Origin: Filimonas zeae
Lineage (GTDB): Bacteria > Bacteroidota > Bacteroidia > Chitinophagales > Chitinophagaceae
Direction: 5' to 3'
Length of the DNA stretch: 64,000 nt
Assembly (NCBI RefSeq): GCF_014641615.1
Contig: NZ_BMIB01000001.1
Location: 744,769 to 808,768 of the forward strand
Shown here: piece after piece, positions 17,701 through 26,690 of the stretch
Layout: the number at the start of each line of letters is the position of its first letter
Numbering within the stretch: the stretch's first letter is position 1
Made by a program: the position numbers and the translations under genes
Notes under the pieces: model-generated
Told to the model about the DNA's origin: nothing
Database searches by the model: none
The model's input: the letters and a program-made list of their open reading frames with translations, nothing else

Positions 17701-18370
17701 GCTTTTGGTAAAAAACAATAGTTTGCAGCAGTATAAACGCAACAAACTGCTGAAAACGATTCGCGCATATGATGAAGGGGATTTGCTTGCCCGTATAGCA
17801 AATGGGGAGGAGCAAGCCTTTGATGTGGTATATAATGAATTGTATCCCCGGCTGGTATATTTTGCCCGGCGGTATGTGGCTGGCGAGCCGGATATTGAAG
17901 AAGTTGTCAATGAGTCGTTTGTGAAATTCTGGATGCGGCGCAACCGCTTCGATGCGCTCACAAAAATTAAATCCTTTCTCTATACCACCACCCGCAATGC
18001 GTTAATTAATCTGCTCAGCAAGAATAAGGTAACACCTGTAATTGCGCTGGAAGAAGATACCCTGGAGGGTATGGCGGCTGATGACGATCCTTTTTACCGC
18101 AGGGAAGCAATTTTGTCTGATGTGCTGGGGGCTTTGTTTCATGAAATTGAACAGTTACCGGAAAAATGCCGGGAAGTGGTACTGCTTACCTACCGCGATG
18201 GGCTCAACACGGCGGAAGTGGCGGAGCGCATGGGTATTTCTGTATCTAATGTAACCTCCCAACGTAGCAGGGCCATGCAGCTGCTTCGTCTGGCATTGGC
18301 GGAACGCTATCCTGTTGCGCTTACCAGCCTGTGTTTCCAATGGCTCAATCACTTTTTTTCGGGGTTCTAA
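17699..18370 (+). CDS. RNA polymerase ECF sigma factor of the beta-glucan locus (non-ATG start)
   Basis: Up to 223 residues. Region 2 (EQAFDVVYNELYPRLVYFAR, then EEVVNESFVKFWMRR) and region 4 (LNTAEVAERMGISVSNVTSQ) are complete. The frame has no ATG before region 2: possible starts are TTG at 17699, 17705, 17723 or 17783, or ATT at 17759. The first lies inside the T-tract of the preceding terminator, so a later one is more likely, and I give the outer limit. FecR follows 75 bases later and the SusC at 19798 carries an STN domain, so this sigma should drive the glucan locus. The C-terminal tail beyond region 4 is unusually hydrophobic (SLCFQWLNHFFSGF). Confidence 0.88.
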   Translation: MLLVKNNSLQQYKRNKLLKTIRAYDEGDLLARIANGEEQAFDVVYNELYPRLVYFARRYVAGEPDIEEVVNESFVKFWMRRNRFDALTKIKSFLYTTTRNALINLLSKNKVTPVIALEEDTLEGMAADDDPFYRREAILSDVLGALFHEIEQLPEKCREVVLLTYRDGLNTAEVAERMGISVSNVTSQRSRAMQLLRLALAERYPVALTSLCFQWLNHFFSGF

Positions 18371-18445
18371 AAAAAAGTTTAAAAATCCTTTTGACAAACG
18401 GAGTGCTTTCCTGTTTTACTAATGCGATTGCTACGCATTTTAACG

Positions 18446-19636
18446 ATGGATGCACGAAACGAAAATATAAGCCTGTTACTGCAACAGTATCTGAAGGGCG
18501 AACTAACTGAGGCGCAACGTCTTGAACTGGACGAATGGCTGAATGCTTCTGAAAAGAACAGGGCCATACTGGAAGCGCTTTCCGGCAATCAGTTGCATGC
18601 CGGTTTACACGAAATGGCCGGCATTGATACTGCCCAGGCCAGGCAAAAAATTCCCGCCTCACTTTTTACAGATGCCGTTCCACAGCTGGTACCACCTGCC
18701 CAAAGCAGAAGAATGTATACAGCCTGGTGGGCCGCTGCCGCTGTAGTGCTGGCGCTATCGGTAACTATTTACCAGCTGGCCGGCAATAAACAGCAGAATA
18801 AACCGGTGGCAAGGCAGCAGGATGCAGATAGTAAACAATCCGTTCAGCAGAAGGGGCCTGTGTTAACGCTGTCTGATGGTTCGGTAATTGCGCTGGATAA
18901 TGCCGGTAACGGCACGCTGGCACAACAGGGAGGCACGCGGGTGATAAAACTGGCAAACGGTCAGCTGGCTTATAAAGCCGGTAGCGCATCAGACACGGCT
19001 ACCTTATTCAATACTATTGCTACACCACGCGGCCTGCAATACCAGATTGTGTTGCCAGACGGCAGTAAGGTGTGGCTGAATGCTGCCAGCAGCCTGAAGT
19101 ATCCCACTGCTTTTAAAGGCACCAGAGAGGTTACCCTTACCGGGGAAGCATATTTTGAAATAGCAGAAAATGCAGCCATGCCTTTTCGCGTAAACGCAGG
19201 CGCCATGCAGGTGCAGGTACTGGGTACCGGGTTTAACGTAATGGCGTATGACAACGAAGCGGCTGTAGCTGCCACACTACTGGAAGGAAAAATTGCGGTA
19301 AACAATAATGGAGAGCGTCGTCAGCTGAAGCCGGGCGAGCAGGCGCTGTTGAATAAGGAAGGAGGTATGCGTGTTACACAGCATGCTAATGTTAGCCAGG
19401 TAGTGGCCTGGAAAAACAATTACCTGCAGTTTGATGATAACGAACTGGCTTATGTAATGCGGCAGATAGAACGATGGTACGATGTGCAGGTGCGGTATGA
19501 AGGAGGAGTACCCAACAGAAAGTTTGGTGGCAAAATTCTGTTGAACAGTCCGCTGTCTGATGTATTGAAAGCCCTGGAACTAAGTAAAGTACAATGCAGA
19601 TTAAACAATAGAACCATTACTATATCCAATAACTAA
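18446..19636 (+). CDS. FecR-family anti-sigma factor of the beta-glucan locus
   Basis: The ATG at 18446 (MDARNENISLLLQQYLKGEL) fits the family; an in-frame ATG at 18422 adds eight residues. About 396 residues. The cytoplasmic part is followed by one transmembrane helix at about 90-108 (WWAAAAVVLALSVTIYQLA). A longer FecR region than in the two other copies follows (PVLTLSDGSVIALDNAGNG, QIVLPDGSKVWLNAASSLKY, VTLTGEAYFEI, VLGTGFNVMAY). DUF4974 is at the end (FDDNELAYVMRQIERWYDVQ). The extra repeat-like segment is usual for SusC-linked FecR proteins. It should relay SusC occupancy to the sigma factor at 17699. Confidence 0.93.
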   Translation: MDARNENISLLLQQYLKGELTEAQRLELDEWLNASEKNRAILEALSGNQLHAGLHEMAGIDTAQARQKIPASLFTDAVPQLVPPAQSRRMYTAWWAAAAVVLALSVTIYQLAGNKQQNKPVARQQDADSKQSVQQKGPVLTLSDGSVIALDNAGNGTLAQQGGTRVIKLANGQLAYKAGSASDTATLFNTIATPRGLQYQIVLPDGSKVWLNAASSLKYPTAFKGTREVTLTGEAYFEIAENAAMPFRVNAGAMQVQVLGTGFNVMAYDNEAAVAATLLEGKIAVNNNGERRQLKPGEQALLNKEGGMRVTQHANVSQVVAWKNNYLQFDDNELAYVMRQIERWYDVQVRYEGGVPNRKFGGKILLNSPLSDVLKALELSKVQCRLNNRTITISNN

Positions 19637-19682
19637 AACTAAAGATTCTGATTAAATAAGCCTTGATGTGGTATTGAAAAAA

Positions 19683-19707
19683 CCGGAAGTGTAGCGAGCA
19701 CCTCCGG
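19683..19707 (+). promoter_or_regulatory. Hairpin in the SusC leader
   Basis: CCGGAAGTG (19683-19691) and CACCTCCGG (19699-19707) pair with one mismatch and a 7-base loop, preceded by AAAAAA. No T-tract follows. It lies 91 bases before the SusC ATG, between fecR and the receptor, at nearly the same distance as the hairpin of the second locus. Confidence 0.4.
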
Positions 19708-19797
19708 CTAACATTCAGTGCTGCTGCAACCGCTTACGATTGCTCATGCCTCCCGTTTGCTCAGGGGTGCTTTTATTACACTAAACACATCAAATGT

Positions 19798-22700
19798 ATG
19801 CAAATTAATTTGTTGTCCGGCCCCCGGCTGTCGGGGTGGCGGTACATGCTCAAAACGATGCTTGTTATGAAACTAGTTGCCTTTATTCTGTTAGCCACCT
19901 GTTTGCAGGTAAGCGCCACGGGCAATAGCCAGTCTATTACACTGGCAGAAAAAAATGAACCTTTACCCAAAGTGTTTGAGGCTATTGAAAAACAAACCGG
20001 CTATGTGTTCTTTTTCGATGCGGAGTTGTTAGCCAAAGCCAAAAGAACCAGTGTTACAGTAAAAAATGCTTCTATTGATGAAGTGTTACGGTTGTGTTTT
20101 AAAGATCAGCCGTTTAAATACGCTATTGCAGGCAATATTATTGTAGTGCAGCAGAAAGACAATGCAACCCTGTATACACTGGCTGCTATGCCGGTGGTAG
20201 CTACGGTAAAGGGTAAGGTTACGGGTGCAGAACACGGGCCTTTAGCCGGTGCATCTATACAGGTAAAAAATAAAGGCCGCGGTACCAATTCAGATGCGGA
20301 GGGCAACTTTACCATTCAGGCCGATGCCGGTGATGTACTGGTGGTTTCTTATGTAGGCTACACGCAAAAGGAAGTGGCGGTAAACGGTACCGGTTTTCTG
20401 AATATTATTCTCTCGCCCGAAGAAACCGAAACACAGGATCTGGTAGTGGTGGCCTATGGCAAAATGCGTAAGTCAGACCTTACCGGTTCGGTATCGCAGG
20501 TAAAAGCAACCGATATTACTTCTTACCCCACTACCAACGTGGTGCAGGCGCTGAGCGGCCGTGCGCCGGGTGTACGGGTAATGCAGAACAACGGTACACC
20601 GGGTAGCCCCATCAGTGTGCGTATCCGCGGTGCCAACTCTATCTATGGTGGTAATGAACCTTTATATGTAATAGATGGTGTGCCCAGCACGCCCACCTAT
20701 CTGCAGAACGCAGATATTGAATCTATGGAGATTCTGAAAGATGCTTCTTCTACGGCTATGTATGGTTCGCGCGGTGGTAATGGTGTGGTACTGATTACTA
20801 CCAAAACGGGTAAAAAGAACCAGCCCACCAAAGTGGGGGTAGATATGGGATACAGCACGCAGTCTATTACTAAAAAAATGAAACTGCTGAACCCGTTTCA
20901 ATATGCTTCTTTGTATAACGAGCAGCGTAAAAATGATAACCCTACCCTGGCGCCTTATTTCTCCCAGCAGCAGCTGGATTCGTTCCGTACTATGAAGGGT
21001 ACCGACTGGCAGGATCTGCTGTTGCGTAACGCTCCTTTGTATAATGCCAATGTAAGCGTAAGCGGTGGTTCTGATAAAACGTATTTCTATTTCTCGGGTG
21101 GTGTATTTTCTCAGCAGGGTATTATTCCCAACTCCGATTATAACCGCTATTCACTGCGTTTGAACCTGAAACATGATATCAGCAAGGTATTCAGTATTGA
21201 CTACAATGCGGTATATACCCGCAGCGAGCGCAGCAGCCAGAACTCGCAAACCGGTAACAGGGGCAGCGATATGTTTGGCGCTATGTTGTTTGCGCCGCCT
21301 ACCGTGGGGCCTTACGATGCACAGGGGCGTTACCTGCGTTTAAATACGGTTTATCCTTTTATATCCAACGCCATTGTTAACCCCGTAGCCATCAAAAATG
21401 AAGTACAGAACAACGGTAAGTCCGATGATTTTGTATCTAACCTGCATTTGCGTATACGCCCTTCCAAAGACCTGGAAGTACGTATTTCCGGTAACATTGT
21501 AAACAGCAATGGCCGTAGCGATTATTTCAGAAACCGCGAGCCGTATGCACTCAATTCAGTAGGGGATGCCAGTGTAGGTACTTCACAAACCACTACGCTG
21601 TTAAACGAAAATATTATCAGTTATAAAAAGCAACTGGGCCGCGTACACAATATTGATGTGGTAGCAGGTATTGCCAACCAACTGGATAGATATACAGCCA
21701 TGGGCTCTGGTAATGCATCCGGCTTTTTGAGTAATGAAATTTATACAGGGCGTTTACAGTCGGCTGATGTGGCAGGTATTCCTACTTCCGACTATACCCG
21801 TACTGCTTTGTCTTCCTACATAGGTAGGGTGAACTATGGGTATGATAACCGTTACCTGGTTACGTTCAGCTTTCGCAGAGATGGGTTTTCGCCTTACTCC
21901 AAAGAGTTCCGCTGGGAAAACTTTCCTTCCGCTGCTATTGCCTGGAGAATGTCTAACGAAAAGTTTCTGCAGAATTCCAGACTGGTATCTGAGTTAAAGC
22001 TGAGAGCTTCTTTCGGCCGTACCGGTAACACATCTTTAGGCCCCTACCAGTCGCTGAATATTCTGCAGCCTTATAACGTCATCTTTGGAGATGCGCTGAG
22101 CATTGGTTATGCTCCACGCGCCCAGTATCCGCAAAAGCTGCGTTGGGAGGTTACCGACCAGATGGATATGGGTATTGATGCGGGCCTGCTGAATAACCGC
22201 ATCCGCATTACTGCCGATTACTACCATAAAAGAACCAAATACCTGTTAAACGAAGTGCAGCTGCCTACCTCTTTCGGGTATGAAACCGCTTTACAAAACG
22301 TGGGTGAAATCAGCAACCGCGGTATAGAACTGGGTATAGAAGCTACCGTGTTCAATAACCGCAACTTTAAGTGGGATTTAGGTGGTAACATAGCCTTTAA
22401 CCGCAACCGGGTAGAGAAACTGTATAAAGGCCAGGATATTAATGGTACCAATATTTTTACCGGTAACATTAACGATTATGTAAACCTGTTGCGCGAAGGG
22501 CAGGATGTGTTTGTGTTTTACGGCTACAAAGAAATTGGTTATACCAATGACGGGCTGATTAAATATGAAGACAAAGACACGAACGGCTCCATCAACGCAT
22601 CTGACAGAAGTATTATAGGCAACCCTAACCCCGATTTTATTTACGGCCTTAACTCGGTAATGAAACACAAAGGCTTTGAGTTAACGCTGTTTTTTCAGGG

Positions 22701-23127
22701 CTCGCAGGGTAATGATATTTTTAACCTGAACAAAGCCAGCAATCTGGATATGGGCTTTGGTTTAAACCAGCCGGAAGAAGTGTATACCAACCATTGGACC
22801 AGCGAAAAAACAAACGCCAAATACCCTAAGCCATCCAATAAAATCAACGGTAACTTTTCTACCCGCTTTGTGGAAGATGGTTCTTATGTAAAGCTGAAAA
22901 ACGTAATGCTGGCTTATACGCTGCCTTTACAAAACTGGAAAATAAAGCATTTGAAATCGGCGCAATTGTATGTGAGCGGTCAAAACCTGCTGGTGCTTAC
23001 CAAATACTCCGGTTACGATCCGGAAGTAAACGCTTATGGCTCGGCTAACTCCCGTACACAGGGCGTAGACTATACGGTATATCCTCCCAGCAAATCCATC
23101 ACTTTTGGTTTACGCTGCGGATTTTAA
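19798..23127 (+). CDS. SusC/RagA-family TonB-linked outer-membrane transporter with STN domain
   Basis: A 1,109-residue transporter. The signal peptide (MKLVAFILLATCLQVSA) is preceded by a basic leader; ATG at 19846 is an alternative start. STN domain at about 45-120 (LPKVFEAIEKQTGYVFFFDA), carboxypeptidase regulatory-like domain at about 138-215 (GPLAGASIQVKNKGRGTNSD), and a plug with QALSGRAPGVRVMQNNGTPG, LYVIDGVPS and GSRGGNGVVLITTK. The barrel ends SITFGLRCGF. SusC proteins import oligosaccharides together with their SusD lid, which is the next gene. The STN domain links it to the FecR at 18446. The enzymes downstream suggest beta-1,3- or mixed-linkage glucan oligosaccharides as cargo. 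Confidence 0.96.
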   Translation: MQINLLSGPRLSGWRYMLKTMLVMKLVAFILLATCLQVSATGNSQSITLAEKNEPLPKVFEAIEKQTGYVFFFDAELLAKAKRTSVTVKNASIDEVLRLCFKDQPFKYAIAGNIIVVQQKDNATLYTLAAMPVVATVKGKVTGAEHGPLAGASIQVKNKGRGTNSDAEGNFTIQADAGDVLVVSYVGYTQKEVAVNGTGFLNIILSPEETETQDLVVVAYGKMRKSDLTGSVSQVKATDITSYPTTNVVQALSGRAPGVRVMQNNGTPGSPISVRIRGANSIYGGNEPLYVIDGVPSTPTYLQNADIESMEILKDASSTAMYGSRGGNGVVLITTKTGKKNQPTKVGVDMGYSTQSITKKMKLLNPFQYASLYNEQRKNDNPTLAPYFSQQQLDSFRTMKGTDWQDLLLRNAPLYNANVSVSGGSDKTYFYFSGGVFSQQGIIPNSDYNRYSLRLNLKHDISKVFSIDYNAVYTRSERSSQNSQTGNRGSDMFGAMLFAPPTVGPYDAQGRYLRLNTVYPFISNAIVNPVAIKNEVQNNGKSDDFVSNLHLRIRPSKDLEVRISGNIVNSNGRSDYFRNREPYALNSVGDASVGTSQTTTLLNENIISYKKQLGRVHNIDVVAGIANQLDRYTAMGSGNASGFLSNEIYTGRLQSADVAGIPTSDYTRTALSSYIGRVNYGYDNRYLVTFSFRRDGFSPYSKEFRWENFPSAAIAWRMSNEKFLQNSRLVSELKLRASFGRTGNTSLGPYQSLNILQPYNVIFGDALSIGYAPRAQYPQKLRWEVTDQMDMGIDAGLLNNRIRITADYYHKRTKYLLNEVQLPTSFGYETALQNVGEISNRGIELGIEATVFNNRNFKWDLGGNIAFNRNRVEKLYKGQDINGTNIFTGNINDYVNLLREGQDVFVFYGYKEIGYTNDGLIKYEDKDTNGSINASDRSIIGNPNPDFIYGLNSVMKHKGFELTLFFQGSQGNDIFNLNKASNLDMGFGLNQPEEVYTNHWTSEKTNAKYPKPSNKINGNFSTRFVEDGSYVKLKNVMLAYTLPLQNWKIKHLKSAQLYVSGQNLLVLTKYSGYDPEVNAYGSANSRTQGVDYTVYPPSKSITFGLRCGF

Positions 23128-23143
23128 AATTGAATAACGATTA

Positions 23144-24607
23144 ATGAAAGCATATATGAAAACTGCATATTCATTACTGGCCGGTGGGCTGTTCCTGCTC
23201 AGTTCCTGCTCTAAATTTCTGGACGAACGTCCGCAGGCCATTGCCGCGGAAAACTTTTATACCACACCGATAGAGGTAGAGTCTGGCTTAAACGCCATTT
23301 ATGAAACGGTACGTTACCTCAGCACTTTCGGTGGCTTTTATACCATACAGCACGAGATTAATACCGAGTATATGTATGGCAGGGGCAGCTTTGCACCCAT
23401 GAACAGTTACGATGGGTTAGATAATACCAACGTAGGCCGTATTACCGATACCTGGAATAACTTTTACAAAGGCATCCGCAATGCCAACCTGGTAATACAG
23501 AAAGCGCCACTGGCACCTGCGGTAACCGATGCCGAAAAGCTGCGCTATGTGGCAGAAGCCCGTTTTATGCGGGGTCTGTTTTATTTTCATCTGGTACGCA
23601 ACTGGGCAGGTGTTCCTTTACATACGGAGCACAACCTGGATTCTATTAATGTAAAAAAGTCCAGCCCGGAAGTGATTTACAACCTCATTCAGGAAGATCT
23701 GGTGTTTGCAGAAAACAACCTGCCCGATAACCCCAGAATGGTGGGCACCGCTTCTAAGTGGACAGCCAAAACAGCGCTGGCAGAAGTATACCTGACGCTT
23801 AAGAAATATGATCTGGCAAGGAAGGCCGCCTGGGAAGTAATTGATTCCAGAAAGTTTTCACTGGTAAGTGTAAGTGTAGCGGATGATTTTGAAAAGCTGT
23901 TCGGCCGCGATGCCAATAATACTTCAGAGGAAATTTTTTACTTTAAGTATTCTTCCAAAGTAGCAGGGCAGGGGTATCAGTACCTGGCTTATCTGCATGC
24001 CACTAAAACTACCAATTTCCCTCCCGGAGGCTTTGGTACTATCTACGCCGATTCGCTGAATACGTTCATGAAAAACTGGGACAGGGCAGATCTGCGTTAT
24101 CGCTTTACCTGGTATGCGGCGGATGTAAACATTTCACCCACTACGGTGCTCTGCAAAAAGTTCAGCGACAGGCAGGCTACCATTCAGCAGGGTAATAACG
24201 ATTATCCGCTGTACCGCTATGCCGATCTGCTGTTGTTTTACGCAGAAGCCGAAGCGGGCCTGAATAACGGGCCTACCGCCGATGCGGTGGAAAAACTGAA
24301 TATGGTACGCCGCCGTGCGTATGGCAAACCGGTTAATACCGCAGATCCGCTTATTGATATTAAACTGACTGACTATACAGGTTACGATGCCTTTGCAAAA
24401 AGGGTGGTGCTGGAACGTGCTTATGAAACAGTAGGGGAAGGAAAACACTGGTTTGATCTGAAACGCCTGGGTATTGCCCAGCAGGTAATTAAAGACGTAG
24501 AGGGCCTGAATATGACGCAGAAGCATCTGTTATGGCCTATACCGCCCAGGGAGTTTAACGGTAATACCGCACTGGACCCTACGGCCGATCAGAATCCCGG
24601 TTATTAA
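23144..24607 (+). CDS. SusD/RagB-family nutrient-binding lipoprotein
   Basis: A 487-residue lipoprotein (ATG at 23156 is an alternative start). Lipobox LLSSCSK is followed by the family opening FLDERPQ. The alpha-helical TPR-like body is clear: AEARFMRGLFYFHLVRNWAG and LVIQKAPLAP in the N-terminal half, YADLLLFYAEAEAGLNNG and RVVLERAYETVGEGKHWFDL in the C-terminal half, and LLWPIPPREFNGN near the end. It sits 16 bases after SusC and should form the hinged lid that captures glucan oligosaccharides at the cell surface. Confidence 0.96.
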   Translation: MKAYMKTAYSLLAGGLFLLSSCSKFLDERPQAIAAENFYTTPIEVESGLNAIYETVRYLSTFGGFYTIQHEINTEYMYGRGSFAPMNSYDGLDNTNVGRITDTWNNFYKGIRNANLVIQKAPLAPAVTDAEKLRYVAEARFMRGLFYFHLVRNWAGVPLHTEHNLDSINVKKSSPEVIYNLIQEDLVFAENNLPDNPRMVGTASKWTAKTALAEVYLTLKKYDLARKAAWEVIDSRKFSLVSVSVADDFEKLFGRDANNTSEEIFYFKYSSKVAGQGYQYLAYLHATKTTNFPPGGFGTIYADSLNTFMKNWDRADLRYRFTWYAADVNISPTTVLCKKFSDRQATIQQGNNDYPLYRYADLLLFYAEAEAGLNNGPTADAVEKLNMVRRRAYGKPVNTADPLIDIKLTDYTGYDAFAKRVVLERAYETVGEGKHWFDLKRLGIAQQVIKDVEGLNMTQKHLLWPIPPREFNGNTALDPTADQNPGY

Positions 24608-24644
24608 GCGAAGCAGGCATTACAGGATATAAATGAATTGAATT

Positions 24645-26627
24645 ATGAAGTATATAAGACTGGTACTGGTAACAGTGGGTTGTGCACTGTTTATGCAGAG
24701 CTGTAAGAATAAAGAAGCGCATACGCAGACAGAGATTTGTATTTACGGTGGTAATGCTGCCGGTGTTATTGCGGCGTATACCGCTGCCAAAATGAACCGG
24801 AAAGTAGTATTAATTGAGCCAGGCTTTCACCTGGGCGGCCTTACCACAGGTGGCCTGGGGTATACGGATATTGGTAATAAATACGCCATCAACGGCCTGT
24901 CGCTGGATGTGTACCGCCGCATAGGTAAACACTACGGTAAGTTTGAGCAGTGGATATTTGAGCCGCATGTGGCAGAGGATGTAATGAAGCAGTATATTAA
25001 AGAAGCAGGTGTGGAAGTAGTATACGGTTACCAGCTGGATACGGTAATAAAGAACGGTGCTGCCATCAGCAGTATTGCGGTAAGTGATTCTACCGGTAAA
25101 GTAAAGGCGGTAGATGCAGGTGTGTTTATCGACTGTTCTTATGAAGGCGATCTGATGGCCAAAGCCGGTGTATCTTATACCGTAGGGCGTGAAGCCAATA
25201 GCCAGTACAACGAAACGTTTAACGGCGTGCAGCTGATGCATGGCCACCAGTTTCCGGATGGTGTTGACCCCTACAAAGAGCCGGGTAACCCCAACAGTGG
25301 CCTGGTATGGGGCGTTAGTGAAGGCGCATTGCCGCCGCAGGGTAGTGGCGATAAAAGGGTACAGGCTTATAATTTTCGCATATGCCTTAGTAATGACCCT
25401 GCCAACAGGGTAACTATTGAGCGGCCGGATAACTACGATTCTTCCCGTTACGAACTGCTGTTGCGTTATCTGCAGAAAAAGGTACCTGGTGATCTCTGGG
25501 GTTTTCTCAAGTTCGATCTCATGCCCAATCATAAAACAGATATCAATAACAACGGCCCTATCTCTACCGATATGATTGGCCATAGCAGCAACTACCCGGA
25601 GGCAGATGTGGCTACCCGCCGCAGAATCCGTAAAGAGCATGAGGATTATACCAAAGGGCTGTTATACTTTATAGGCCATGATGCCCGCATGCCGGAGCAC
25701 CTGCGTAACCAGATGTTACAATGGGGGTACCCGAAAGATGAGTATCAGGATAATGGCAACTGGACGCCACAGCTATATGTACGCGAAGCAAGGCGCATGG
25801 TGGGTGCGTATGTAATGACGCAGCACAACTGTCAGGGCCGTGAAGTAGCAGAGGATGCTATTGGTATGGCCGCTTATACTATGGATTCACACAACTGCCA
25901 GCGCATAGTGGTAAATGGTATGGTAAAGAATGAAGGGAATGTGGAAGAGGGGGGCTTTGGCCCTTACCCCATCTCTTACCGCGCCATTACGCCTAAGCAG
26001 GAGCAGTGTACCAACCTGCTGGTGCCGGTATGTTTATCGGCTACGCATATTGCCTATGGTTCAATCCGTATGGAGCCGGTGTTTATGGTGCTGGCACAGT
26101 CGGCGGCGGTAGCAGCCTCACTGGCAATGGAGCATAGCAACAACGTGCACCAGGTTGATGTGAAGCAGCTACAGGCCGTGCTTGCGAAAGACCCGCTGCT
26201 GAACGGCAAAGCGCCGGAGGTACTGGTGGATAATGACGATGAAAAGCAGGCACAGGTAAAAGGCAACTGGCAGCGATTGCTGCATGGTGCTTATGGCCGC
26301 AGCATGTATATTGACAGCAGCAAGGGCAAGGAGCAGAAATCTGTTCAGTTTACGCCGCGCCTGTCTAAAGAAGGTACTTACCAGGTGTATGTATATATTC
26401 CCAAAATCAAAGGTATTTCCAATAGCCTGCCCTTTACCATATCCACTGCATCTGGTGTACAGCAGGTGGTTATAAAACCTGCTGACATCAGCGTGGAAGG
26501 GCAAACCTCAGGAGAGTGGGTAAGCCTGGGTAAACATGCCCTGCAAAACAACAGCTTCGTAGAAATCAGTAATGCGGGGGCCGACGGCTACCTGCCTGCC
26601 GATGCAGTACTGTTCATTCCTGAATAA
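24645..26627 (+). CDS. Secreted FAD-dependent oxidoreductase with C-terminal golvesin/Xly-type domain
   Basis: A 660-residue protein. The leader VLVTVGCALFMQSCKN carries a lipobox at Cys20. Residues 28-60 form a dinucleotide-binding site (YGGNAAGVIAAYTAAKMNRK then VVLIEP). GLTTGGLGYTD and DCSYEGDLMAKAGVSYTVGR are typical of the FAD_oxidored family. Residues about 535-658 form a beta-sandwich (SVQFTPRLSKEGTYQVYVYI, SGEWVSLGKHALQNNSFVEI) like the golvesin/xanthan-lyase accessory domain. The family is common in Bacteroidota polysaccharide loci but its substrate is unknown; oxidation of a glucan-derived sugar or a plant co-substrate is a guess. Same operon as SusC/D; a terminator follows. Confidence 0.85.
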   Translation: MKYIRLVLVTVGCALFMQSCKNKEAHTQTEICIYGGNAAGVIAAYTAAKMNRKVVLIEPGFHLGGLTTGGLGYTDIGNKYAINGLSLDVYRRIGKHYGKFEQWIFEPHVAEDVMKQYIKEAGVEVVYGYQLDTVIKNGAAISSIAVSDSTGKVKAVDAGVFIDCSYEGDLMAKAGVSYTVGREANSQYNETFNGVQLMHGHQFPDGVDPYKEPGNPNSGLVWGVSEGALPPQGSGDKRVQAYNFRICLSNDPANRVTIERPDNYDSSRYELLLRYLQKKVPGDLWGFLKFDLMPNHKTDINNNGPISTDMIGHSSNYPEADVATRRRIRKEHEDYTKGLLYFIGHDARMPEHLRNQMLQWGYPKDEYQDNGNWTPQLYVREARRMVGAYVMTQHNCQGREVAEDAIGMAAYTMDSHNCQRIVVNGMVKNEGNVEEGGFGPYPISYRAITPKQEQCTNLLVPVCLSATHIAYGSIRMEPVFMVLAQSAAVAASLAMEHSNNVHQVDVKQLQAVLAKDPLLNGKAPEVLVDNDDEKQAQVKGNWQRLLHGAYGRSMYIDSSKGKEQKSVQFTPRLSKEGTYQVYVYIPKIKGISNSLPFTISTASGVQQVVIKPADISVEGQTSGEWVSLGKHALQNNSFVEISNAGADGYLPADAVLFIPE

Positions 26628-26641
26628 ACCATTTGTTCATG

Positions 26642-26674
26642 GCAGGCGGATAACAAATGTGTCCGCCTGCTTTT
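26642..26674 (+). terminator. Rho-independent terminator after the FAD oxidoreductase gene
   Basis: GCAGGCGGA (26642-26650) and TCCGCCTGC (26662-26670) form a perfect 9-bp stem with an 11-base loop, followed by TTTTA. It stands between the oxidoreductase and the GH16 gene only 17 bases before the latter's ATG, so it may attenuate rather than end the operon. Confidence 0.75.
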
Positions 26675-26690
26675 ATAAACATTGCGCCAG

